5,605 nt of DNA from UBA5186 sp040005095 (GTDB lineage Bacteria > Actinomycetota > Thermoleophilia > Gaiellales > Gaiellaceae): NCBI GenBank assembly GCA_040005095.1, contig JBDTZN010000114.1, positions 1-5,605 of the forward strand. The letters are read 5' to 3'. This document shows positions 1 through 5,223 of the stretch, one piece after another. Made by a program: the position numbers and the translations under genes. Below the pieces are notes generated by a model. It saw nothing but the letters and a program-made list of their open reading frames with translations, was not told the DNA's origin and did no database searches. Position 1 is the stretch's first letter. Each line of letters opens with the position of its first letter.

Positions 1-156
1 CTCGACGTGATGTTCGAGCTGCCGTCCCGGCGTGACGTCTCGAAGTGCGTGATCACGAAGGAGACGATCTCGCAGCACATTCGCCCGACGCTCGTGACGA
101 GCGCCGGCGCGGACGTCGACGACGCCGACGAGCTTCCGGTCGAAGAGTCGGCCTAG
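1..156 (+). CDS. clpX: ClpX, ATPase subunit of the ClpXP protease, C-terminal fragment (5' end outside window)
   Basis: The first reading frame is open from base 1 and ends with TAG at 154-156, giving the last 51 residues of a protein that starts outside the window. It opens with LDVMFELPSRRDVSKCVIT, which closely matches the C-terminal small domain of ClpX (LDxMFELPSxxDVxKCVIT). This domain forms part of the hexamer interface of the AAA+ unfoldase that feeds tagged substrates to ClpP in the cytoplasm. The Walker motifs and zinc-binding domain lie upstream and cannot be seen. After the conserved part there is an acidic tail (ADVDDADELPVEESA), as is common at the variable ClpX end. The stop overlaps that of the convergent GntR gene. 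The family call is strong; ClpX is preferred over HslU or Lon because of the SRRDV-KCVIT segment. Confidence 0.9.
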   Translation, partial: LDVMFELPSRRDVSKCVITKETISQHIRPTLVTSAGADVDDADELPVEESA

Positions 157-872
157 CTAGCGGACTGCCGGGCGGTCGCCTGCTCGAGGTGGAGCGTGAC
201 GAGCTCGCCGGCGCTGCGGACGTGCTCGACCATGAGCCGTCGCGCCTCCTGCGGGTCACGGCGCTCGATCGCCTCGAGGATCCGGTGATGCTGCTCGATG
301 TTCTCTTCGAGGAGGTGCGAGCTCTCGGAGAGCGCAGTCCACGAGAGCGCGCGCGGGAAGCTCAGGTGGAGCGTCGCGATCGTCGCGAGCAAGCGCTCGT
401 TCCCGGCGGCTTCCTGGATCACCTGGTGGAACACGTTGTTCGCCTGCTCCCAGTCGCTCTCCGCGGTCCAGTCCGAGCTCTTGCCGTTGCGGCGTCGACG
501 GATCACCGAGCCCATCGAACGGCGAAAAAGGTTTTCCGCCTCGCGCAGGCGCTCGAGCTGTTCGTCGCTGATCCGCGTCGGCGCCAGCTCCGCCGCCAGC
601 CCTTCCAGCTCGGCGCGCACTTCATACGCTTCCCGAATCTCGCGGGCCGAAGGGCCGCGGACGACGGCGCCGCGGTTCGGCTCGACGTGCACGAGGCCGC
701 CTGACTGCAGCTTGCGGAGCGCCTCGCGCACGGGCGTCCGACTCACGCCGAACTCGGCCGCCAGCGTCTCTTGGCGCAAGCGCGAGCCGCTCGGGATCTG
801 GCCGGAGAGCACGCGCGACTGGATCGTGGCCGCGAGCCGGTCGACGAGGGCGTGATTCCCGCTCGCCTTCAC
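153..872 (-). CDS. GntR-family transcriptional regulator, FCD (FadR-type) subfamily
   Basis: A 239-residue cytoplasmic DNA-binding regulator. Residues about 8-74 form the GntR winged helix: the segment SGSRLRQETLAAEFGVSRTP followed by VREALRKLQSGGLV is the classic signature. Residues about 78-232 form the all-helical FCD ligand domain. Of the usual FCD metal-site residues, three histidines are present (H149 in NNVFH, H195 in QHHRILEAI, H217 in MVEHV, the last two 22 apart as usual). The aspartate normally four residues before the first histidine is Asn145. An unusual basic insert (IRRRRNGK, about 124-131) lies between early FCD helices. The start is GTG at 872-870, chosen because it overlaps the upstream TSUP stop (GTGA) and begins just before the first HTH helix. 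As last gene of the TSUP operon, it probably autoregulates that operon and the divergent ABC operon through sites near 1684-1712. Family call firm; ligand unknown. Confidence 0.92.
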   Translation of the reverse strand: MKASGNHALVDRLAATIQSRVLSGQIPSGSRLRQETLAAEFGVSRTPVREALRKLQSGGLVHVEPNRGAVVRGPSAREIREAYEVRAELEGLAAELAPTRISDEQLERLREAENLFRRSMGSVIRRRRNGKSSDWTAESDWEQANNVFHQVIQEAAGNERLLATIATLHLSFPRALSWTALSESSHLLEENIEQHHRILEAIERRDPQEARRLMVEHVRSAGELVTLHLEQATARQSAS

Positions 873-1255
873 GACCGCTCAGTGTGGAGGCCGTCGCGGA
901 CGAGTCGCAGCCCGACGAGGAGCAGGAAGACGGCGAACACAACGCGGAGGGAACGGCCGGGCAGGGCCAGGGCCAGCAGGGCGCCACCGGCGGCTCCGAG
1001 TGCGCCGACCACGCCGAAGCGAAGCGCTAGGCCGAGGTCGCCGATCCCCCGCCGCTGCAGTACGAGGCTCGCGACGACGGCGGTGGGGAGAACGACGAGC
1101 AGCGAGGTCGCCTCCGCCGAGTGCTGAGGCATCCCTGCGACAAGGGTCAGAAAGGGAACCATCAGAACTCCCCCGCCCACGCCGAGGATTCCGGCCGCGA
1201 CCCCGGTGACTACGCCGAACGCGACGAGGCCCGCAAGCAGGAGTGCAAAGCTCAT
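869..1255 (-). CDS. Half-size TauE/SafE (TSUP) family membrane protein, second partner
   Basis: A 128-residue, very hydrophobic protein with about four predicted membrane segments (roughly residues 4-22, 26-41, 50-66, 78-118 containing one or two spans). Residues 18-34 carry the TauE/SafE repeat signature (GVAAGILGVGGGVLMVP), followed by the A-E-A-T-S motif at 47-51. TSUP carriers (Pfam TauE, PF01925) usually have about 250 residues and 7-8 spans made of two such repeats and move sulfite, sulfonates, sulfoacetate or similar anions. This gene encodes only one repeat. It starts at ATG 1255-1253, overlapping the stop of the preceding half (ATGA), and ends with TGA 871-869, overlapping the GTG of the GntR gene. 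Only a weak GGCGG precedes the start, consistent with translational coupling. It presumably pairs with the upstream half. Substrate unknown. A single gene split by a frameshift is the main alternative. Confidence 0.85.
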   Translation of the reverse strand: MSFALLLAGLVAFGVVTGVAAGILGVGGGVLMVPFLTLVAGMPQHSAEATSLLVVLPTAVVASLVLQRRGIGDLGLALRFGVVGALGAAGGALLALALPGRSLRVVFAVFLLLVGLRLVRDGLHTERS

Positions 1256-1659
1256 CGTCGCGCCGCCATCAGGACTGCGACCGCGACGAGAAACGATCCG
1301 AAGGCGAGCTTGAGCGGCCGGTCGCCGAGCCGCGAGAGCAGTCCGGCGCCGACCCGTGCGCCCGCGACCGCACCCACGGCGAGCGCGATCGCCTCCGGGA
1401 GCCGCACTTGCCCAGCGGCTCCGTACGTCAGTACGCCTCCGACGCTGATCGGCACGATCGCGCCGAGGGACATCGCGTGCGCGTCTCGCTGCGCGTAGCC
1501 GGCCCAGAGCACGAGCAGCGGCACCATCACGATCCCGCCCCCGACTCCGAGGAGGCCGGAGAGAACTCCCCCGGCGAGCCCGATCGTCACGAGCTGTGGA
1601 TTGAGCAGCCGGGCGCGAGCGACCTGCGGTTCCCCCGCCTCGTGCACCGAGCCAGCCAC
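1252..1659 (-). CDS. Half-size TauE/SafE (TSUP) family membrane protein, first partner
   Basis: Up to 135 residues, with a hydrophilic N-terminal stretch of about 20 residues and then about four membrane segments (roughly 22-38, 42-55, 63-81, 88-107, with a last span at 118-132). The family repeat signature GLLGVGGGIVMVPLL is at 35-49. An R-D-A-H-A-M-S-L segment at 58-65 corresponds to the conserved region after the second span. It is the promoter-proximal gene of the leftward operon and is followed with an ATGA overlap by the second half. Two GTG starts are possible. The one listed (1659) has only AAGG nearby. A second GTG at 1647-1645 is preceded by GAGGTG at 1662-1657 with 9-nt spacing, a better ribosome site, and is at least as likely, giving 131 residues. 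Together the halves add up to one ordinary full-length TSUP carrier. Membrane location is clear; the transported anion is not. Confidence 0.85.
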   Translation of the reverse strand: MAGSVHEAGEPQVARARLLNPQLVTIGLAGGVLSGLLGVGGGIVMVPLLVLWAGYAQRDAHAMSLGAIVPISVGGVLTYGAAGQVRLPEAIALAVGAVAGARVGAGLLSRLGDRPLKLAFGSFLVAVAVLMAARR

Positions 1660-1662
1660 CTC
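1657..1662 (-). promoter_or_regulatory. Shine-Dalgarno sequence that favours the downstream TSUP start
   Basis: Read on the minus strand this is GAGGTG, a six-base match to the anti-Shine-Dalgarno complement, 9 nt before the GTG at 1647-1645. It overlaps the alternative GTG at 1659-1657, so if this site is used, translation starts at 1647 and the protein is four residues shorter than the longest frame. Confidence 0.5.
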
Positions 1663-1683
1663 GCCGTGACCTTACCAGCTTAT

Positions 1684-1691
1684 TGGATCCA
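1684..1691. promoter_or_regulatory. Candidate operator 1, palindrome TGGATCCA
   Basis: A perfect 8-bp palindrome just upstream of the -35 box of the rightward promoter, in the divergent region between the GntR-containing operon and the ABC operon. It shares TGGAT-CA-TT with a second site exactly 21 bp downstream. FCD/GntR proteins bind as dimers to short palindromes with small spacers, so this is a plausible target for the GntR protein encoded at 153-872. The link is inferred from position and symmetry only. Confidence 0.5.
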
Positions 1692-1692
1692 T

Positions 1693-1721
1693 TTGACGGC
1701 AAAGTGGATACATTCTACGCT
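1693..1721 (+). promoter_or_regulatory. Predicted housekeeping sigma promoter of the ABC importer operon
   Basis: TTGACG at 1693-1698 (five of six matches to TTGACA) is followed by a 17-bp spacer and TACGCT at 1716-1721, which fits the TAnnnT -10 pattern common in actinobacteria. Transcription would begin near 1727-1729, leaving a leader of about 65 nt before the ATG at 1792. The region is AT-richer than its surroundings. The candidate operators flank the -35 box and fill the spacer, so negative regulation is the simplest reading. Confidence 0.6.
1705..1712. promoter_or_regulatory. Candidate operator 2, imperfect palindrome TGGATACA
   Basis: This site differs from TGGATCCA at one base and is also followed by TT. 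It lies inside the -35/-10 spacer of the rightward promoter, 21 bp (two helical turns) from the first site, so both would be on the same DNA face. A protein bound here would block RNA polymerase. On the other strand it overlaps possible promoter elements of the TSUP operon, so one repressor could control both directions. Inferred, not demonstrated. Confidence 0.5.
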
Positions 1722-1732
1722 TGGCTGTTCAA
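1707..1732 (-). promoter_or_regulatory. Possible promoter elements of the TSUP-GntR operon
   Basis: On the minus strand TTGAAC (1732-1727) could be a -35 box, with TATCCA 16 nt downstream at 1710-1705, inside candidate operator 2, as a poor -10. Alternatively TAGAAT at 1717-1712 is a good -10 but has no recognisable -35 (GGGGCG) at 17 nt. A promoter must lie in this gap because the operon starts here, but the exact elements are uncertain. Confidence 0.3.
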
Positions 1733-1778
1733 TCCGCCCCAGGAGAGAGGCGCGTATCCGCTCCAGGTACGTTCAAGC

Positions 1779-1785
1779 GAGGGGG
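1779..1785 (+). promoter_or_regulatory. Ribosome binding site of the substrate-binding protein gene
   Basis: GAGGGGG ends 6 nt before the ATG at 1792. It fixes the start: the frame remains open far upstream to 1243, but that extension is antisense to the TSUP gene and encodes no signal peptide. Confidence 0.65.
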
Positions 1786-1791
1786 AAGAAA

Positions 1792-3384
1792 ATGAACATC
1801 ACTACCCGCGTGCGGAGCGCACTCGGCGCGGTCGGCTTGATCGCGCTGGCACTCGCACTCGTCGCCGCAGCCGGCGCGTCCACCGTCCAGCGCTCCAGTA
1901 GCACCGCGCGCGCTACAGCCGGAACGCTGACTGTCGGCTTGGCCGAAGAGCCCGACGCGCTCGATCCGACACTCGCGCGCACGTTCGTCGGCCGAATCGT
2001 GTTCCTGTCGCTCTGCGAGAAGCTCTACGACATCAACGCGAAGCTCGAGATCGTCCCACAACTCGCAGCGAGCCTGCCCAAGGTCTCCGGCGACGGCAAG
2101 ACGGTGACGATCGCGCTCCGCAAGGGGATCAAGTTCAACGACGGGACGCCGTTCAACGCGGCCGCCGTCAAGACCTCGCTCGATCGGCACAAGGGCCTCG
2201 CACGCTCGGCGCGCGCGAGCGAGCTCACGCCGGTCGACTCGGTCACGACCTCCGGGTCGAGCACGGTCGTCCTCCACCTCTCCGCGCCGTTCGCGCCGCT
2301 GACGTCGCTGCTCGCGGACCGGTCGGGAATGATCATGTCGCCGACCGCGCTGAACGGGAGTGGGGCCTTCGCGTCCAACCCGGTCTGCGTCGGGCCGTTC
2401 TCGTTCGTCAGCCGCACGGCCGGTGACCGGATCGTGCTGAAGAAGTCGGACCAGTACTACGCCAAGAGCAAGGTGAAGCTCGCCGGGATCGTCTACCGGA
2501 TCGTCAACGAGCCGAGTGCGATGGCTGCGAACCTCCGCTCTCACGACATCGACGTCGCCGACCGGCTCGCGTCGACGAACCTCCCGACGATCAAGGGCGA
2601 TTCGAGCCTGACCGTGATCAAGGCTACGACGCTCGGCTATCAGGGCCTGACGATCAACATCGGCAACAAGAACGGGCTCCGCAAACCGTACGAGAACGTC
2701 GGCACGCCACTCGCGAAGCACCGCGGCCTGCGTGAGGCCCTCGAGCTCTCACTCGACCGCAAGGTGATCAACAAGGTGGTCTTCGGCGGCACGGTGCTGC
2801 CTGACTGCAGCCCCGTCTCGCCGGTGCAGAAGTTCTGGCGGGACCCGAAGCTCAAGTGTCCCGGCCGCAACATCGCGAGAGCCAAGAAGCTCGTCGCCCA
2901 GTCGGGTGAGCGGACGCCGATCACGATCAAGGTGACGATCGGGACGGACACCGTGGCGGCGCGGCTCGGCCAGGTGCTCCAGGCGCAGGCCAAGGATGCG
3001 GGATTCAACCTCGAGCTCGTCCCGACCGAGTTCACGACGGCGCTCAACCGCGCCGACGCCGGCCAGTTCGACGTCTTCGCAGTCGGATTCTCGGGCCGCG
3101 TCGACCCCGACGGGACGAACTACGGCTTCGTGCACACGGGCGGCTCGCTGAACGACAGCGGCTACTCGTCGGGCCGCGTCGACCGTCTGCTCGACGCGGC
3201 GAGGACGAACACGAACCCGAACAAGCGCCGGGCGATCTACAACCAGGCGTTCGCAATCGTCCTGCAGGACCGCCCGCTCATCTATCTGTGGCACCCCCAG
3301 AACTTCACCGGGGTGTCCAAGAAGGTGAAGGGCGTGCGGGTATACGGTGACGGCCTGATTCGCGCGGCCTTCGCGAGCAAGTAG
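1792..3384 (+). CDS. ABC transporter substrate-binding protein, family 5 (DppA/OppA-like), secreted
   Basis: A 530-residue extracytoplasmic receptor of a peptide/nickel-type ABC importer. Residues 1-29 are a signal peptide: basic start, hydrophobic core (GLIALALALVAAAG) and a likely signal peptidase I site after A27-G28-A29. There is no lipobox cysteine, unusual for an importer receptor of a Gram-positive-type cell. After a Ser/Thr/Ala-rich linker, the mature domain begins at TLTVGLAEEPDALDP (45-59). The SBP_bac_5 (PF00496) hallmark lies at about 89-125, including PQLAASLP and FNDGTPFNAAAVK. The rest has normal family order and length: VCVGPF at 198-203, then AKHRGLREALELSLDR (308-323), ending in VYGDGLIRAAFASK. 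Four cysteines (75, 199, 339, 356) could form two disulfides. It is the first gene of the operon, 16 bp from the first permease. Ligand cannot be read from the sequence. Confidence 0.93.
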   Translation: MNITTRVRSALGAVGLIALALALVAAAGASTVQRSSSTARATAGTLTVGLAEEPDALDPTLARTFVGRIVFLSLCEKLYDINAKLEIVPQLAASLPKVSGDGKTVTIALRKGIKFNDGTPFNAAAVKTSLDRHKGLARSARASELTPVDSVTTSGSSTVVLHLSAPFAPLTSLLADRSGMIMSPTALNGSGAFASNPVCVGPFSFVSRTAGDRIVLKKSDQYYAKSKVKLAGIVYRIVNEPSAMAANLRSHDIDVADRLASTNLPTIKGDSSLTVIKATTLGYQGLTINIGNKNGLRKPYENVGTPLAKHRGLREALELSLDRKVINKVVFGGTVLPDCSPVSPVQKFWRDPKLKCPGRNIARAKKLVAQSGERTPITIKVTIGTDTVAARLGQVLQAQAKDAGFNLELVPTEFTTALNRADAGQFDVFAVGFSGRVDPDGTNYGFVHTGGSLNDSGYSSGRVDRLLDAARTNTNPNKRRAIYNQAFAIVLQDRPLIYLWHPQNFTGVSKKVKGVRVYGDGLIRAAFASK

Positions 3385-3387
3385 CGG

Positions 3388-3394
3388 AAAGGAG
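3388..3394 (+). promoter_or_regulatory. Strong ribosome binding site of the first permease gene
   Basis: AAAGGAG sits 6 nt before the ATG at 3401. It is the strongest Shine-Dalgarno sequence in the window and lies in the only non-overlapping junction of the ABC operon, so the permease-ATPase block has its own efficient translation entry point. Confidence 0.75.
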
Positions 3395-3400
3395 TCGGTC

Positions 3401-4351
3401 ATGGGCAGCTTCGTCCTGAGGAAGGTCGGAGCTGCCCTGATCGTCCTGTTCCTTTCGAGCATCCTCGTCTTCCTCGGCGTGCGCGCCCTGCCCGGCGATC
3501 CGGCGATCGCGCTCGGCGGGGAGAACCGCGACCCGGCCGTGCTCGCGCAGATCCGGCACGAGTACGGGCTCGACAAGCCGGTGCCCGTCCAGTACGCGCA
3601 CTGGATCGGTCACGCGCTGCGCGGGGACCTCGGCACCGACTCCCGCGGGCTGTCCGTCGCGCACACCATCGTCGTCAAGCTGCCGATCACCCTCGAGCTG
3701 GCGAGCCTCAGCGTCCTGCTCGGGGTCTTGATCGGGATCCCGGTCGGGATCATCTCGGCCGTGCGGCGCGGGAAGCTTTCCGACTACACCAGCACCACGA
3801 CGGCACTCGTGGCGCTCTCGGTCCCGCATTTCTGGCTCGGCCTGATGATGATCCTCGTCTTCGCGGTCAACCTGCACTGGCTTCCTGCGGGCGATTACGT
3901 GTCGGTGGCGCACCCGTTCCAGAACCTGCGCCACATGCTGATGCCGGCGGTCGTGCTCGGGACGGGGCTGGCGGCGGTGCTGGCCCGCCAGATGCGCTCC
4001 GCGATGCTCGAGTCGCTGGGCGCGGACTACATCCGCACCGCGCGGGCGAAGGGCCTCAGCGAGTGGAGCGTCGTCTGCAGGCACGCACTCCGGAACTCGC
4101 TGATCACCGTGACGACCGTGATCGGGCTCCAGCTCGGGGCGCTGATCTCCGGCGCGGTGATCACGGAGGCGATCTTCTCGATCGCCGGCTTCGGGAGGCT
4201 GACGGTCGAGTCGATCCAGCAGCGCGACTACGCGCTGATCCAGGGAATCGTGCTCGTCGCGGCCTCCGGCTACGTGATCGTCAACCTCGGCGTCGACCTC
4301 GCCTACTCGCTGCTCAATCCCAGGATCAGGGTCGCAGGGACCCGGACATGA
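3401..4351 (+). CDS. ABC transporter permease, DppB/OppB-like
   Basis: A 316-residue inner-membrane channel subunit of the importer, full length for the family. The first span (residues 10-27) is followed by the typical LPGDPA (30-35) and an extracytoplasmic loop with YGLDKPVPVQYAHWI (55-69) and RGDLGTDSR (74-82). Five more spans lie at about 97-119, 134-157, 179-196, 236-258 and 281-305, giving the usual six. The ATPase-coupling EAA loop is at about 207-231 (GADYIRTARAKGLSEW, then RHALRN). LPAGD at 161-165 and ITEAIFSIAGFGRL at 254-267 are typical DppB motifs. The start is ATG with AAAGGAG before it. The stop TGA overlaps the ATG of the second permease (ATGA), so the two channel halves are probably translationally coupled. 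Pfam BPD_transp_1 (PF00528). Family call is firm; substrate class is not. Confidence 0.94.
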   Translation: MGSFVLRKVGAALIVLFLSSILVFLGVRALPGDPAIALGGENRDPAVLAQIRHEYGLDKPVPVQYAHWIGHALRGDLGTDSRGLSVAHTIVVKLPITLELASLSVLLGVLIGIPVGIISAVRRGKLSDYTSTTTALVALSVPHFWLGLMMILVFAVNLHWLPAGDYVSVAHPFQNLRHMLMPAVVLGTGLAAVLARQMRSAMLESLGADYIRTARAKGLSEWSVVCRHALRNSLITVTTVIGLQLGALISGAVITEAIFSIAGFGRLTVESIQQRDYALIQGIVLVAASGYVIVNLGVDLAYSLLNPRIRVAGTRT

Positions 4352-5223
4352 GCTACGTCGAGCTCGCCACGATCACCCCCCGCGCGCGCCGGCGCCGGCT
4401 GCTGCGCAAGCGGTTCCTGCGCCGCCCGCTCGCCGTAGCGGGACTGATCGTCGCGCTGGCCTTCGCGGTGCTCGCCGTCTTCGCGAACCAGATCGCGCCG
4501 TACAGCTACCAGACGACCGACTTCAACGCGATCCTCGTGCACCACTCGAGCAAGCACCTGCTCGGGACGGATCCGCTCGGACACGACATCTGGTCGCAGA
4601 TCATCTTCGGCGCCCGCGCTTCCATGGAGGCGGGCGTGCTCTCGACCCTGCTCGCCCTGACGATCGCCGTGCCGATTGGTCTCGTCGCCGGGTACTACCG
4701 CGGCTGGATCGACCCGGTGATCGCGCGCATCACCGACGTGCTGCTCGCGTTCCCGTTCCTGATCCTCGCCGTCGGCCTCGCAGCGATCCTCGGCGCCTCG
4801 CTGCGGAACGCGATCCTCGCGCTCGGGATCGGCGCCGTTCCGGGGCTGATCCGGATCGCGCGCGGGGAGGCCCTGGCCCTGCGCGAGGAGGACTACGTGC
4901 GCGCCGCGATCGCCAACGGCGCGCGCGACACCACGATCCTGTTCAGGCACATCCTCCCGAACATGGCCAGCACGCTGATCGTCCAGGCGACGGTGACGAT
5001 CCCGCTCGCGATCATCGGCGAGGCGGTGCTCTCGTTCCTCGGGCTCGGCGTCCAACCGCCGGCGACGTCGTGGGGCGTGCAGCTGAGCGCTGCGCAGGAC
5101 TACCTGACCGAGGCGCCCCGGCTCGCGGTGTATCCCGGCGTCGCGATCGTGATCGCCTCGCTCTCGTTTAACCTGCTCGGCGACGGTCTGCGTGACGTTC
5201 TCGATCCGCGGACGCAGCGTTGA
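4348..5223 (+). CDS. ABC transporter permease, DppC/OppC-like
   Basis: A 291-residue second channel subunit that pairs with the DppB-like protein. A very basic cytoplasmic N-terminus (RARRRRLLRKRFLRR, 12-26) leads into the first span (28-45). The DppC hallmark LLGTDPLGHDIWSQIIFGAR is at 71-90. Spans follow at about 97-116, 128-149, 153-169, 210-233 and 260-278. The EAA loop is at about 181-205 (EDYVRAAIANGA, then RHILPN), and GLGVQPPATSWG at 232-243 is another family signature. The start is ATG 4348-4350, overlapping the preceding stop; the same frame is open further upstream to 4063, but that stretch is antisense-like arginine-rich sequence over dppB and not part of the protein. The stop TGA at 5221-5223 overlaps the TTG start of the ATPase gene. 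Confidence 0.94.
   Translation: MSYVELATITPRARRRRLLRKRFLRRPLAVAGLIVALAFAVLAVFANQIAPYSYQTTDFNAILVHHSSKHLLGTDPLGHDIWSQIIFGARASMEAGVLSTLLALTIAVPIGLVAGYYRGWIDPVIARITDVLLAFPFLILAVGLAAILGASLRNAILALGIGAVPGLIRIARGEALALREEDYVRAAIANGARDTTILFRHILPNMASTLIVQATVTIPLAIIGEAVLSFLGLGVQPPATSWGVQLSAAQDYLTEAPRLAVYPGVAIVIASLSFNLLGDGLRDVLDPRTQR

Noticed and set aside
157..200. A transcription terminator between clpX and the GntR gene
   Set aside because: The genes overlap at their stops, and I see no GC hairpin followed by a T run in either direction.
45..704. Plus-strand frame (219 codons) over the clpX end and GntR gene
   Set aside because: Arg-rich, domain-less; the clpX frame and the minus-strand GntR protein explain this stretch.
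1727..1776. Direct repeat GTTCAA at 1727-1732 and 1771-1776
   Set aside because: Six bases over 44 bp is expected by chance, with no symmetry or promoter relation beyond a weak minus-strand -35 match.
1243..1791. A long upstream extension of the binding-protein frame (713 codons in total)
   Set aside because: It is antisense to the TSUP gene, has Arg/Asp/Glu-rich low-complexity composition, contains no signal peptide, and the GAGGGGG site places the start at 1792.
1728..1791. A riboswitch or attenuator in the leader of the ABC operon
   Set aside because: The leader is only about 65 nt and shows no stable stem pattern or known aptamer core that I can recognise.
1729..2721. Long open frame on the minus strand (330 codons) over the binding protein
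   Set aside because: It is a composition shadow of a high-GC gene: Arg/Asp/Val-rich, no recognisable domain, and it crosses the promoter and start of a clear family-5 receptor gene.
3305..4084. Minus-strand frame (259 codons) opposite the first permease
   Set aside because: Same shadow composition; the plus strand has a complete permease with ribosome site, spans and EAA loop.
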